From NCBI RefSeq assembly GCF_000427465.1, contig NZ_ATYB01000014.1, positions 3,227,058 through 3,291,057 on the forward strand: a stretch of 64,000 bases of DNA, read 5' to 3'. Below, one piece after another: positions 1 through 9,718 of the stretch. This stretch comes from Sinorhizobium arboris LMG 14919. GTDB taxonomy: Bacteria; Pseudomonadota; Alphaproteobacteria; Rhizobiales; Rhizobiaceae. The position numbers and the translations under genes are program-made. Below the pieces are notes generated by a model. That model searched no databases. It had not been told where the DNA came from and was given only the letters and a program-made list of their open reading frames with translations. The first letter of the stretch is position 1. Each line of letters opens with the position of its first letter.

Positions 1-681
<681 letters not shown>

Positions 682-712
682 AGGCGTAGGTCGCCCTCAC
701 CTGACTGCAAAA

Positions 713-778
713 TTGCCCCTCACCCTAGCCCTCTCCCCGCTTGCGGGGAGAAGGTTGCGGCAGCGGGATGAGGGGCAA
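713..778. repeat. RIME-like palindromic intergenic element, copy 1
   Basis: A 66-bp imperfect palindrome bounded by TTGCCCCTCA and TGAGGGGCAA. Its centre is a hairpin of CTCCCCGC-TT-GCGGGGAG. It lies between the convergent aminotransferase and XRE-cupin genes, and the inner hairpin may end transcription on either strand. It has the structure of the rhizobial intergenic mosaic elements. Confidence 0.85.
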
Positions 779-796
779 TCCGCGCCCGTCCATTCC

Positions 797-1345
797 TCAA
801 AACGTCGGCGGCGTGCAGGCGCTGATAACCTCGCAGGGCACCGGTCCGACGCAGCGGAAGCGGTGCGGCCGCCGGCTTTCGAAATAATAGGCATCGCCCG
901 GCCCGAGGATGCGCCGCTCGTCGTCGACGGTCACTTCCAGCCGGCCTGAAAGCACGATCCCGCCTTCCTCGCCCTCATGCACCAGCGGCACCTTGCCGGT
1001 ATCCGCGCCCGGCTGGTAGCACTCCTTCAGGATCTGAAGGCTGCGGCCGAAAAGGTTGTCGCCGATCTGGCGATAGGAAATCGGCCCCTTGCCGATCTCC
1101 ACCAGTTCCTCCGCCGCATAGAAAGCCTTGCGCGGCTTCTCGGGCTCGAAGGAGAAGAACTCTGCAAGCCCGATCGGAATGCCGTCGAGTATCCGCTTCA
1201 ACGCGCCGACCGAAGGGTTCGACGCATTCGATTCGATCAGCGAGATGGTGGAGTTGGTAACCCCAGTCCGCTTGGCAAGTTCGCGCTGGGAAAGCTTGTG
1301 CCTCAGCCGCACATAGCGCAGGCGGTTGCCGATATCGACGCCCAT
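797..1345 (-). CDS. XRE-family HTH plus cupin regulator (PuuR/SutR type)
   Basis: This 182-residue cytoplasmic regulator has two domains. An XRE helix-turn-helix at about residues 8-62 includes LSQRELAKRTGVTNSTISLI, and a C-terminal cupin at about residues 105-178 includes VHEGEEGGIVLSG and GPGDAYYFES. In this family the cupin senses a small metabolite and the HTH represses neighbouring amine or amino-acid catabolic genes. It is transcribed divergently from the class III aminotransferase at 1491 across a 145-bp gap. That gap holds an inverted repeat which could be a shared operator. Regulation of the aminotransferase is therefore likely but is inferred from position only. Confidence 0.85.
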   Translation of the reverse strand: MGVDIGNRLRYVRLRHKLSQRELAKRTGVTNSTISLIESNASNPSVGALKRILDGIPIGLAEFFSFEPEKPRKAFYAAEELVEIGKGPISYRQIGDNLFGRSLQILKECYQPGADTGKVPLVHEGEEGGIVLSGRLEVTVDDERRILGPGDAYYFESRRPHRFRCVGPVPCEVISACTPPTF

Positions 1346-1366
1346 CGCAAACTCCGGTGTTTATGT

Positions 1367-1395
1367 TGTTTGAAATAGCGAAATTCTAGCAAACA
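1367..1395. promoter_or_regulatory. Inverted repeat in divergent promoter region (possible operator)
   Basis: TGTTTG and CAAACA are separated by 17 bases, with an inner TAG/CTA pair, just upstream of the XRE-cupin gene in the divergent intergenic region. The spacing suits a dimeric HTH protein. No second copy was found to support it. Confidence 0.3.
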
Positions 1396-1490
1396 TCTGC
1401 GCATAAATACAATGCCTTAGATGACGCAAGAAAAGGACTTGTTCGGAAATCCAAATCATGGCGTCAATCAGCTGACGACAGGAGGATGCC

Positions 1491-2828
1491 ATGAACGCCC
1501 ACAACAGGTCCAACGCCCCGGTTCTCGACAGCTACTGGATGCCCTTCACCGCCAACCGCCAGTTCAAGGCGGCACCCAGGCTGCTCGCCGCCGCCGAAGG
1601 CATGCTCTACACCAGCGTCGACGGCCGGACGATTCTCGACGGCACCGCCGGCCTCTGGTGCGTGAATGCCGGGCACGGCCGCCGGCAGATCGCCGCCGCG
1701 GTCGAGCGGCAGCTTTCGACCATGGACTTCGCGCCGTCCTTCCAGATGGGCCATCCGATCGCCTTCGACTTCGCCGAGCGGCTGGCCGCGATCGCGCCCG
1801 GCCCGGCCGGCGCCAAGCTCGACCGGGTGTTCTTCACCGGCTCGGGCTCGGAATCCGTCGATACCGCGCTGAAAATCGCACTTGCCTATCAACGTTCGAT
1901 CGGCCAAGGCACCCGCACCCGCCTCATCGGCCGTGAACGCGGTTATCACGGCGTCGGCTTCGGCGGCATCTCCGTCGGCGGCATCGTCAACAACCGCCGC
2001 GTCTTCCCGCAGCTTCCCGGGTCCGACCATCTGCGCCACACCCATGACCCGGCGAAGAACGCGTTCGTCAAAGGGCAGCCCGAGCATGGTGCGGAGCTTG
2101 CCGACGACCTCGAAAGGCTCGTGGCGCTCCACGGCGCCGAGACGATCGCCGCCTGCATCGTCGAGCCCGTCGCCGGCTCTACCGGCGTGCTGATCCCGCC
2201 GAAGGGCTATCTCGAGCGGCTGCGCGCGATCTGCGACAGGCACGGCATTCTCCTGATCTTCGACGAGGTGATCACCGGTTTCGGCCGGCTCGGTGCGGCC
2301 TTTGCGACCGACTATTTCGGAGTCACGCCTGATATCGTCACCACCGCCAAGGGGCTTACCAACGGCGCGATCCCGATGGGCGCTGTCTTTGCCAGCCGCA
2401 AGGTGCACGACGCCCTGATGCACGGCCCGGAAGGCCAGATAGAGCTCTTCCACGGCTACACCTATTCCGGCCATCCGGCCGCCTGTGCCGCCGGCATCGC
2501 CACGCTCGACATCTATCGCGACGAAGGCCTCATGACGCGCGCCGCCGAGCTGCAGGACGACTGGCACGAGGCGATGCATTCGCTCAGGGGCCTGCCGCAT
2601 GTCATCGACATCCGCACGATCGGCCTCATCGCCGGCATCGAGCTCAAGTCGCGCGACGGCGCGCCCGGTGCCCGCGCCTACGATGTCTTCGTCGATTGCT
2701 TCGAGCGGGGCCTGCTGATCCGCGTCACCGGCGACATCATCGCCTTCTCGCCGCCGTTAATCGCCGAAAAGCATCACTTCGGCGAGATCGTGTCGATCCT
2801 GGGCGATGCGTTGAAGCGGGTGGCGTGA
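1491..2828 (+). CDS. Class III aminotransferase, omega-amino acid:pyruvate type
   Basis: This 445-residue PLP enzyme is of normal length for beta-alanine/omega-amino-acid:pyruvate aminotransferases. The N-terminal WMPFTANRQFK is characteristic of that subgroup. Other family motifs are FTGSGSESVDTALK, the aspartate motif IFDEVITGFGR, and the Schiff-base lysine K287 in TTAKGLTNGAIPMG. The start has an excellent ribosome site: GGAGG at 1481-1485, five bases before ATG. The likely reaction is transfer of a terminal amino group (beta-alanine or another omega-amine) to pyruvate, giving an aldehyde or semialdehyde and alanine. The adjacent divergent PuuR-like regulator fits amine or polyamine catabolism. 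The real substrate cannot be read from sequence. Confidence 0.88.
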   Translation: MNAHNRSNAPVLDSYWMPFTANRQFKAAPRLLAAAEGMLYTSVDGRTILDGTAGLWCVNAGHGRRQIAAAVERQLSTMDFAPSFQMGHPIAFDFAERLAAIAPGPAGAKLDRVFFTGSGSESVDTALKIALAYQRSIGQGTRTRLIGRERGYHGVGFGGISVGGIVNNRRVFPQLPGSDHLRHTHDPAKNAFVKGQPEHGAELADDLERLVALHGAETIAACIVEPVAGSTGVLIPPKGYLERLRAICDRHGILLIFDEVITGFGRLGAAFATDYFGVTPDIVTTAKGLTNGAIPMGAVFASRKVHDALMHGPEGQIELFHGYTYSGHPAACAAGIATLDIYRDEGLMTRAAELQDDWHEAMHSLRGLPHVIDIRTIGLIAGIELKSRDGAPGARAYDVFVDCFERGLLIRVTGDIIAFSPPLIAEKHHFGEIVSILGDALKRVA

Positions 2829-2850
2829 CGGCGGTCGCGCGCCGAGTGGT

Positions 2851-2871
2851 CCCTCCCCACAGGTGGGAGGG
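2851..2871. terminator. Hairpin after the class III aminotransferase
   Basis: The stem CCCTCCCCAC pairs with GTGGGAGGG (one bulged C) and is followed by GCTTTGG. It lies between the aminotransferase and the convergent glycerate kinase gene. The T tract is weak, so it is only a probable terminator. Confidence 0.4.
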
Positions 2872-2931
2872 GCTTTGGCGCTCGTGGTAGGTGCATTCAC
2901 AGGCCGTGCCTGCGCCCTTCCAGAAGCAGAC

Positions 2932-4203
2932 TCAGCGTATCAGGATCGCCCGCAGATCATTGACATTCGTCCCGGTCGGGCCGGGAACGAAGAGGTCGCC
3001 GCTGGCCGCGAAGGCCGTCCAGGCGTCATGGCGCGCGAGGTGTGCGCGGGGATCGGCGCCTGCCGCCCGCATCCGGCCGATGCTCTCCCCGTCGGCGAAG
3101 GCCCCGGCATTATTCTCGGAGCCGTCAATGCCGTCCGTATCGGCGGCGAGTGCATCGATGCCGCTAAAGCCATCGATATCGAGCGCGAGCGACAACAGGA
3201 ATTCGCTGTTGCGCCCGCCCCTGCCGTAATCGTCGCCGGAAATCGTCACCGTCGTCTCGCCGCCGGAGAGCAGTACCACCGGCTTGGGAAAGGGGCGGTT
3301 ACGCAAGGCGACTTCCCGTGCGAGCGCCGCATGCATGCGGCCGATGTCGCGCGACTCGCCCTCGATCGCATCCGAGAGGATCATCGCCTCGACGCCGCTT
3401 TCCCGCGCCCGCGCCGCCGCCGCTTCCAGCGAAACGCTCGCCGAGGCGACGACATGGACCTCATTGCCGGCAAATGCCGGATCATCGGGCCCTGGCGCGC
3501 GTGCGGCATCGGAAGCGAGATGCGCCATCACCCGCTCCGGCAGGGCCATGCCATAGCGCGCAACGATCTCGTGCGCCTCTTCCAGGCTCGACCGGTCCGG
3601 CACCGTCGGACCGGACGCGACGAAGGCAGGATTGTCGCCCGGAACGTCGGAAACGACGAGGCTCACGACGCGGGCCGGCGCGGCGGCGAGCGCAAGCCGC
3701 CCACCCTTGATCCGTGAGACATGCTTGCGCACGACGTTCATGGCAGAGATCGGCGCTCCGGAGGCAAGCAGGGCCCTGTTGACGGCGATCTCGTCCTCCA
3801 GGGTCAAGCCGCCGGGCGGGGCAGGCAGGAGTGCCGAGCCGCCGCCGGAGATGAGCGCCACCACGAGATCGTCAGCGGTCAGTCCCTCGACCAGATCGAG
3901 GAGCGCCGAGGAAGCGGCAAGCCCCGCCTCGTCCGGCACCGGGTGAGCCGACTGCAGGACCTTTATCCGCTCGCATCTCTCGATGGGGCCGTGGCGAGCG
4001 ACGACTATGCCTTCGAGCGGCCCGTCCCAGAGCCGCTCGAAGGCGGCCGCCATCTGGCTGGCGGCCTTGCCGCCGCCGATGACGATCGTGCGCCCTTTCG
4101 GCCGAGCAGGCAGATGCGCCCGAATGGCGGCCTCAGGATCGGCCGCAGCGACGGCCGCGTCGAAGAGGGAGGTCAGAAAGGAACGCGGATCGATCAATGC
4201 CAT
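2932..4203 (-). CDS. Glycerate 2-kinase / hydroxypyruvate reductase-like (MOFRL family)
   Basis: This 423-residue protein is of the GckA/TtuD type. A Rossmann-like N-terminal kinase half has IVIGGGKAA and VALISGGGSALLP, and the C-terminal MOFRL domain has LLSGGETTV and LAADTDGIDGS. The family phosphorylates D-glycerate to 2-phosphoglycerate; older annotations call it hydroxypyruvate reductase. The chosen start gives MALIDPRSF, the usual N-terminus. An in-frame ATG at 4359 would add 52 low-complexity residues and was not used. It is the last gene of the long minus-strand catabolic run, 252 bases after the GMC gene. There it could feed a three-carbon product into glycolysis. Confidence 0.85.
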   Translation of the reverse strand: MALIDPRSFLTSLFDAAVAAADPEAAIRAHLPARPKGRTIVIGGGKAASQMAAAFERLWDGPLEGIVVARHGPIERCERIKVLQSAHPVPDEAGLAASSALLDLVEGLTADDLVVALISGGGSALLPAPPGGLTLEDEIAVNRALLASGAPISAMNVVRKHVSRIKGGRLALAAAPARVVSLVVSDVPGDNPAFVASGPTVPDRSSLEEAHEIVARYGMALPERVMAHLASDAARAPGPDDPAFAGNEVHVVASASVSLEAAAARARESGVEAMILSDAIEGESRDIGRMHAALAREVALRNRPFPKPVVLLSGGETTVTISGDDYGRGGRNSEFLLSLALDIDGFSGIDALAADTDGIDGSENNAGAFADGESIGRMRAAGADPRAHLARHDAWTAFAASGDLFVPGPTGTNVNDLRAILIR

Positions 4204-4455
4204 CAAATCAGCCCGGGATTTCGAGATCGTAGACGAAGATACCTTGGACGCCCCCGTCCGCCGCCGCAACGATTTTTGCGCCGGTCTTTTGATGTTCCGC
4301 GTCATGGTGATAGGCGCGCGCCATTCATGAGGTGCCTGCGGGCTCGAGGGCGCTGCCACGAGAAACCTTAAGAGCGAAGATCGCGGCCTTATCGGCCGCG
4401 CCCACCTCCGGACGGAAGCGGATGAAAGCGCAGTGGCGGATCAACGTATCCTCCC

Positions 4456-6111
4456 TCAGCGGACCTCCGCCCGCGCCCTCGGCCGGATGTCGTTGCGCTC
4501 ATGCTGGAACACGGCCGGCGGCAGCGGCGGCAATCCGCGGATGATATCAGCCCCCTTCTCGCCCATCATGATCGTCGGGCCGTTTGTGTTGCAGGACGGG
4601 ACCCGCGGCATCACCGAACTGTCGCAGACGCGCAGGCCCTCGATCCCACGGACTTTGAGCTCCAGGTCGACCACCGCCGCCGCGTCGGTGCCCATCCTGC
4701 AGGTGCCGACCGGGTGGTGGTCGGTCTTGGCGTTGGCGCAGCCATAGTCGAAGAGCTGGTCCTCGGTCACTACATCCTTGCCCGGCAAACGTTCGTCGAG
4801 GACGAAGGACTTCAGGGCCGGCTGCTGCATGATTTCGCGCGCGATCCTCAGGCCTTCGATCGACATCTTCCGGTCGTGCGGGTCCTCCCAGTAGTTCGGG
4901 TCGATCAGAGGCGCGGCTGCCGGATCGGCGGATGAGAGCCGGACGGTGCCCCGCGAGCGCGGGTGCAGGTAAGCGGAATTGAGAGTGACGCCGGCATTCT
5001 TGAGCCGCGCGACGCCGGCCTCGATGCCCGAACCGAGGCCGAGGTGAAACTGGATGTCCGGCGAGCGGGCATTCGGATCCGCATACCAGAACCCGCCGGT
5101 CTCGAAGAGCGACGACGCGACCGGGCCGGAGCGGAAGAGCACATATTGCAGCCCGGCCCAGAGCGTGCGGTGCAGTTTGGCGACGCCGTCATAGGTATGA
5201 TCTCCGGTGCATTCGCAGATGACGAAGAGATCCAGATGGTCCTGGAGATTGCCGCCCACACCGGGGAGATCGTGCCGCACCTCGACCCCGACAGCGCGCA
5301 GGTGATCGGCCGGGCCGATGCCGGACTGCAGGAGCAGCTTCGGCGAGCCGATCGCGCCCGAGGAGACCAGCACTTCGCGCTCAGCGCGGACGATCTCGCT
5401 TCCCCTGCCCGTCGCGACCTCCACGCCGACGGCGCGCCCGCCCTCGAGCACGATGCGCGCGACGCGGGCGCCGGTGCGGACCGCGAGATTCGGGCGATCC
5501 TTGACCGGCGAGAGATAGGCGAGCGAGGCGGAGGAACGGCGGCGGTTGCGCTGCGTCAGCTGATAGAAGCCGACGCCCGCCTGCTGCTTGCCGTTGAAAT
5601 CGTGATTGTAGGGAATGCCGAGCTCCTGTCCGGCGCGGATATAGGCGTCGCAGATCGGCAGCGCCGAAACCGGCATGGAGACGCCGAGCGGGCCGCCATA
5701 GGAATGATAATCGTCGGCGAAGCGCTGATTGTCCTCGGCCCGTTTGAAATAGGGAAGCACGCTGCGGTAGTCCCAGCCGGCGCAGCCGTCCTCACCCGCC
5801 CAGAGATCATAGTCCGCCGCATTGCCGCGGGTATAGAGCTGTGCATTGATGGAGGAACCGCCGCCGATCACCTTGGCCTGAGTATAGCGCAGCACCCGGC
5901 CCTTCATGTGCTTCTGCGGCACCGTGTGCCAGCCCCAGCTTGCGACCCCCTTCGTCATCTTGGCGAAGCCGGCCGGCATGTGGAACAGCGGATTCCAGTC
6001 GCCGCCGCCGGCTTCGAGCAGCAGCACCCTGACGTCCGGGTCCTCGCTCAGGCGATTGGCGAGCACGCAGCCGGCCGGACCGGCCCCGGTGATGATGTAG
6101 TCGTATGTCAT
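4456..6111 (-). CDS. GMC-family FAD oxidoreductase, choline dehydrogenase-like
   Basis: This 551-residue flavoenzyme has the FAD dinucleotide motif TGAGPAGCVLANRL at residues 8-21, GGSSINAQLYTRG, and the C-terminal catalytic region DHHPVGTCRMG and NTNGPTIMMGEKGAD. That architecture matches BetA-like alcohol dehydrogenases, which oxidise a primary or secondary alcohol to aldehyde or ketone with FAD. No glycine betaine genes are nearby, so choline is not assumed. It is separated from the preceding SDR gene by a 204-bp spacer holding a RIME element. It may therefore form a separate transcript with the glycerate kinase, or be read through from upstream. Confidence 0.85.
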   Translation of the reverse strand: MTYDYIITGAGPAGCVLANRLSEDPDVRVLLLEAGGGDWNPLFHMPAGFAKMTKGVASWGWHTVPQKHMKGRVLRYTQAKVIGGGSSINAQLYTRGNAADYDLWAGEDGCAGWDYRSVLPYFKRAEDNQRFADDYHSYGGPLGVSMPVSALPICDAYIRAGQELGIPYNHDFNGKQQAGVGFYQLTQRNRRRSSASLAYLSPVKDRPNLAVRTGARVARIVLEGGRAVGVEVATGRGSEIVRAEREVLVSSGAIGSPKLLLQSGIGPADHLRAVGVEVRHDLPGVGGNLQDHLDLFVICECTGDHTYDGVAKLHRTLWAGLQYVLFRSGPVASSLFETGGFWYADPNARSPDIQFHLGLGSGIEAGVARLKNAGVTLNSAYLHPRSRGTVRLSSADPAAAPLIDPNYWEDPHDRKMSIEGLRIAREIMQQPALKSFVLDERLPGKDVVTEDQLFDYGCANAKTDHHPVGTCRMGTDAAAVVDLELKVRGIEGLRVCDSSVMPRVPSCNTNGPTIMMGEKGADIIRGLPPLPPAVFQHERNDIRPRARAEVR

Positions 6112-6158
6112 TCACATGTCCTCAAAGTCACGCGCTTCGGGCGCGGTATCAGCGTCGG

Positions 6159-6289
6159 GCCCCTCATCCGGCTGCCGCCACCTTCTCCCCGCAGGCGGGG
6201 AGAAGGGACTCGCGGCAACCACTCGCCACCATCTCGTCGGCGCACCTCCCCTCTCCCCGCCTGCGGGGAGAGGGCTAGGGTGAGGGGCA
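6159..6289. repeat. RIME-like palindromic element, copy 2
   Basis: A 131-bp element beginning GCCCCTCATCCGG and ending GGGTGAGGGGC. It holds two GGGGAG-type hairpins, CTCCCCGCAGGCGGGGAG and CTCCCCGCCTGCGGGGAG. It sits inside the catabolic gene run between the SDR and the downstream GMC gene, both read on the minus strand. It could reduce transcription of the last two genes or stabilise the upstream message. Confidence 0.85.
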
Positions 6290-6315
6290 GATCTCACGAC
6301 CAGCGAGAGGAAAAT

Positions 6316-7089
6316 TCACAACCGCCCGATCGACAATCCACCATCCGCCTGGATGACCGAGCCGGTGGCGAAGCCGAATTTGCCGCCGGCGAGGCCTGCG
6401 ACGATATTGCCGATATCCTCGGGCTCGCCCCAGCGCCGCATCGGCACCAGGCCGCCTGCGATCAGCGCGTCGTATCTGCCGGAAACGGCAGCCGTCATAT
6501 CCGATCGGATGATGCCGGGGCGGACTTCGAAGACCGCGATGCCGGTCTCGGCGAGCCTCAGCGCCAGGCCCTGGCTGAAGGCCGCAAGCCCCGCCTTGCT
6601 CATGCAGTAGTCGAGACGCTCCGGCGACGTCATCGCGGCCGAGACCGAGGTGATGTTGATGATCGAGCTCTGCGCTCGAATCTCGCTCGCGAGCATCGCC
6701 TTCAGCACGACCTGGGTGAAAAACACCGTACCGCGCAGATTGACGCCGACGATCGCGTCGAAATTCTCCGGCTTCAGATCGAGAAAATCGCCGCGCACGA
6801 CGGAGGCGATCCCGGCATTGTTGACGAGACAGTCTATCCGCCCGAACTCCGCAACCACCCCGTCGACGGTCGCCTGATGGCTCGAAAGGTCGGCGAGATC
6901 GGCGCGCAGGAAGATCGCCCGGGCGCCGAGCGCGTTTAGTTCGGCGATTACGGGCGCAATGCCCTGCGCATCGCCAATGCCGGTGATGGCGATGTCGAAT
7001 CCGCTCACGGCGAGCGCCCGGGCAATACCGAGCCCGATGCCTCTGCGGCCGCCGGTGACGATCGCGACGGGGCGTGCCTTCTCAGTCAT
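6316..7089 (-). CDS. Short-chain dehydrogenase/reductase
   Basis: This 257-residue classical SDR has the NAD(P)-binding TGGRRGIGLGIA near residues 12-23, NNAG, the catalytic serine in ITSVSAA and the Tyr-x-x-x-Lys motif in YCMSK. The start is ATGACCGAGAAG: its ATG overlaps the TGA of the preceding GMC gene (ATGA), which shows translational coupling. An upstream in-frame extension to 7230 lies inside that GMC gene and is rejected. SDRs of this size oxidise or reduce a hydroxyl of sugars, polyols or 3-oxoacids. Here the enzyme is likely to act on the same imported substrate as its operon partners. The specific reaction is unknown. Confidence 0.85.
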   Translation of the reverse strand: MTEKARPVAIVTGGRRGIGLGIARALAVSGFDIAITGIGDAQGIAPVIAELNALGARAIFLRADLADLSSHQATVDGVVAEFGRIDCLVNNAGIASVVRGDFLDLKPENFDAIVGVNLRGTVFFTQVVLKAMLASEIRAQSSIINITSVSAAMTSPERLDYCMSKAGLAAFSQGLALRLAETGIAVFEVRPGIIRSDMTAAVSGRYDALIAGGLVPMRRWGEPEDIGNIVAGLAGGKFGFATGSVIQADGGLSIGRL

Positions 7090-8606
7090 GACCGCAGATC
7101 CTGTTTCACGATATGGTCGGCGACACGCAGCGCCTGGGCTGCTACGGTCAGCGCCGGATTGACGGCGGCGGAGGTCGGCAGAAAGCCGGCATCGACGACG
7201 AAGAGATTCGGATGATCGAAGGCACGGCAATAGACGTCGAGCGGCGCCTGGCCGGGATCATTGCCGATCCGGACCGTGCCACACTGATGCGAGGGCGTCC
7301 GCTTGTCGAAGGCCCGCGCGAGCACGATCGGGAAACCGGCTTTCTTCAGCACCTCCTTCAGCTTGGCGACGAGGTCGAGATGGGCCTGCCAGTTGGTGCG
7401 CACCCATTTCAGCACAACGCGCTCGCCGTCGACCATGACGCGGCTTTCCGGTGACGGCAGGTCCTCGCTCATGGCGTAGAAGTCGATGCCGCGGGCGGAC
7501 ACCCGGTCGAGCAGCCATTCCGGCACCGACGGCATATTCGCCTTGAGGATCGCGCCGGAGATGCGGCCGAGAAGCTGGATGTTGCCGAGCGGCGGCCCGC
7601 CGGCCCCGTCGGACAGATAGAAGTCGTTGAGGCCGAAGGTCTTCTGATAGACGGAATCGTTGCGGTACCAGGGGCTGAGCGCGATGACCGCGCTCGAATT
7701 GTGATTCATGAAATTGCGGCCGACCTGATCGGATCGGTTCGCAAGGCCCATCGGGTTCCTGTCGTCGGCCGATCGCAGCAGCAGTACGGCCGACTGCACC
7801 GCGCCGGCGCAGAGAATGACGAGCTTCGGCGAAAGACCGTGCTCTGCCCCGTCCTTGGCATAGAACACCGTTTCGATCGCCTTGCCGTCCGGCCCGGTTG
7901 CGAGCCTCGTCACCCGCGAGCCGGTCTGCAGCCGCACGTTCGGAAATTTCAGCGCCGCCGCCAGCGCCGCCGTTTCGGCATCCATCTTGCCGTCGGATGA
8001 GTTCGGATGCGCGTCCCACGGGGTCTTGCCCTTGGCGAGCCAGCGCTCGACATCGACGCCGAGCGGCAGGGAATAGGGATGGAGGCCGATCTCGGCCAGG
8101 CGCTCGCGGACCATGGCGATCGCAGGTTCGTCCGGCACCGGGCCATGGGGATAGCCGCTCGAATGAGCGGGTTCCGTCGGGTCCTCGCCCAGTTTGCCTC
8201 GCACCTGGTAAAGCTGCTCCGCCTTGGAATACCACGGCTCGAGCTCCTCATAGGAAAAGGGCCAGGCGGGGGAGACGCCGTCCCGATGCTGCATCACCTC
8301 GAAATCCTCCCGGCGATAGCGGGTCAGCACCGCGCCGTAGAATTTCGAATTGCCGCCGACATTGTAGTAATTGCCTGGATTGAAACCGGGCCCGCCCGCC
8401 TCGTACCAGGTCTCCTTCGGGCGGAAATGGCCGCGCTGGAAGATCGCCCTCTGGTCGCGATTGACCGGCAGGTCCTCGATATGAGAGCCCGCTTCGAGGA
8501 TCAGGATCTCGGCTCCCGAGGCAGCAAGGCCGGCAGCGACGGTTGCGCCGCCGACCCCCGATCCGATGATGACGATATCCGGCTGGCTCTCCATCGACTT
8601 CCTCAT
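7086..8606 (-). CDS. GMC-family FAD oxidoreductase (sugar/polyol oxidising type)
   Basis: This 506-residue flavoenzyme is distinct from the second GMC gene of the cluster. The FAD motif is IIGSGVGGATVAAGL near residues 12-26. The C-terminal half has HQCGTVRIG and VNPALTVAAQALRVADHI, where the catalytic histidine/asparagine region lies. It resembles the GMC subgroup that includes glucoside-3-dehydrogenase large subunits and pyranose oxidases, but the small TAT-exported partner of those complexes is not seen here. Its start overlaps the ATPase stop by four bases (ATGA), and its stop overlaps the SDR start in the same way. ATG at 8594 (MESQPD) is an alternative start. No signal peptide is visible, so a cytoplasmic location is likely. 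Confidence 0.82.
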   Translation of the reverse strand: MRKSMESQPDIVIIGSGVGGATVAAGLAASGAEILILEAGSHIEDLPVNRDQRAIFQRGHFRPKETWYEAGGPGFNPGNYYNVGGNSKFYGAVLTRYRREDFEVMQHRDGVSPAWPFSYEELEPWYSKAEQLYQVRGKLGEDPTEPAHSSGYPHGPVPDEPAIAMVRERLAEIGLHPYSLPLGVDVERWLAKGKTPWDAHPNSSDGKMDAETAALAAALKFPNVRLQTGSRVTRLATGPDGKAIETVFYAKDGAEHGLSPKLVILCAGAVQSAVLLLRSADDRNPMGLANRSDQVGRNFMNHNSSAVIALSPWYRNDSVYQKTFGLNDFYLSDGAGGPPLGNIQLLGRISGAILKANMPSVPEWLLDRVSARGIDFYAMSEDLPSPESRVMVDGERVVLKWVRTNWQAHLDLVAKLKEVLKKAGFPIVLARAFDKRTPSHQCGTVRIGNDPGQAPLDVYCRAFDHPNLFVVDAGFLPTSAAVNPALTVAAQALRVADHIVKQDLRS

Positions 8607-9715
8607 GCAATGCGCTTTTCACTTTGCGGGTCGAAGAAGACGGCCTTGTCGAGATTGAAGGCGAGCCGCGACGTCTGGCCTGGCGCAATGCGCGCATCGG
8701 CTCTGAGCCTTGCGACGATTTCCTTGCCGCCGAGCCTCGTGACGGCAAAGGTATCGGAGCCGGCCGGCTCGACCACCTCGATCAGGCATTCGCCTTCGGC
8801 GACGAATTGCGCATTGCGATCCGCCCCGTCCGGGTCGGTCAGCGCTTCCGGACGGATGCCGAAGACCACCTCTTTGCCGGCATAGGCGGAGAGCGCGCCG
8901 TTATGCGGCACGGCGAGTCTCAAGGGCTCGGCATTCGGCCGCGCCAGTGTCACCGAGACCTGCGAGCCCGCGGTCTCGATCCGCGCTTTGAGCAGGTTCA
9001 TCGCCGGCGAGCCCATGAAATCGGCAACGAACATGTTGGCCGGATTGTTGTAGATCTCCGCCGGCGTTCCGAATTGCTGCAACACGCCGTCCTTCAGCAC
9101 CGCGATCTTGGTTGCAAGCGTCATTGCCTCGATCTGGTCGTGCGTCACGTAGACGATCGTCGTCTTCATGCGGTGGTGCAGCCGCTTGATCTCGGTGCGC
9201 ATGTCGACGCGCAGCTTCGCGTCGAGGTTGGAGAGCGGCTCGTCGAACAGAAAGACCTGGGGATTGCGCACCAGCGCCCGGCCCATGGCGACGCGCTGGC
9301 GCTGGCCGCCGGAAAGCTGGCTCGGCTTGCGGTCGAGGAGGTGGCCGATCTGCAGCATGTCGGCAACCTGCCTGATCGCCTTTTCGCGCTCCTCCTTCGG
9401 CACGCCGCGGATCTCCATGCCGAAGGCGATGTTACCGGCAACCGTCATGTTGGGATAGAGCGCATAGGACTGGAACACCATGGCGATGTCGCGCTTCGAT
9501 GGGTGCAGCCCCGAAACCGAGCGGCCGCTGATTGCTATGTCACCGGAGGTGAACGGTTCGAGGCCGGCGATCGTGTTCAGAAGCGTCGACTTGCCGCAGC
9601 CGGAGGGGCCGACGAGCACGAGGAAGCCGCCTTCTTCGATCTCCAGGTTGATGTCCTTCAAGATCTCGAGTGCGCCGTAGGACTTGCGCAGATTGGTGAT
9701 CTTCAGAAACGACAT
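8603..9715 (-). CDS. Sugar ABC transporter ATP-binding protein (MalK/UgpC type)
   Basis: This 370-residue ATPase is of normal length for the CUT1 family. It has Walker A GPSGCGKSTLLN (about residues 37-48), signature LSGGQRQRVAMGRA, Walker B VFLFDEPLSNLDA and the H-loop YVTHDQ. A C-terminal TOBE/regulatory domain of about 130 residues follows. It powers import through the two permeases just upstream (9719-11493). Only three bases separate it from the preceding permease, and it overlaps the following GMC gene by four. It belongs to a complete sugar or polyol importer whose binding protein is at 11701. Confidence 0.92.
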   Translation of the reverse strand: MSFLKITNLRKSYGALEILKDINLEIEEGGFLVLVGPSGCGKSTLLNTIAGLEPFTSGDIAISGRSVSGLHPSKRDIAMVFQSYALYPNMTVAGNIAFGMEIRGVPKEEREKAIRQVADMLQIGHLLDRKPSQLSGGQRQRVAMGRALVRNPQVFLFDEPLSNLDAKLRVDMRTEIKRLHHRMKTTIVYVTHDQIEAMTLATKIAVLKDGVLQQFGTPAEIYNNPANMFVADFMGSPAMNLLKARIETAGSQVSVTLARPNAEPLRLAVPHNGALSAYAGKEVVFGIRPEALTDPDGADRNAQFVAEGECLIEVVEPAGSDTFAVTRLGGKEIVARLRADARIAPGQTSRLAFNLDKAVFFDPQSEKRIA

Positions 9716-9718
9716 GGC

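Noticed and set aside
4963..6939. A 658-codon open frame on the plus strand
   Set aside because: It is antisense to the GMC gene, crosses a RIME element and enters the SDR gene. Its translation has no recognisable motif. It is a by-product of high GC content.
7101..7115. TGTTTCACGATATGG as a parS candidate
   Set aside because: Only the left half matches; the right half GTGAAACA is absent.
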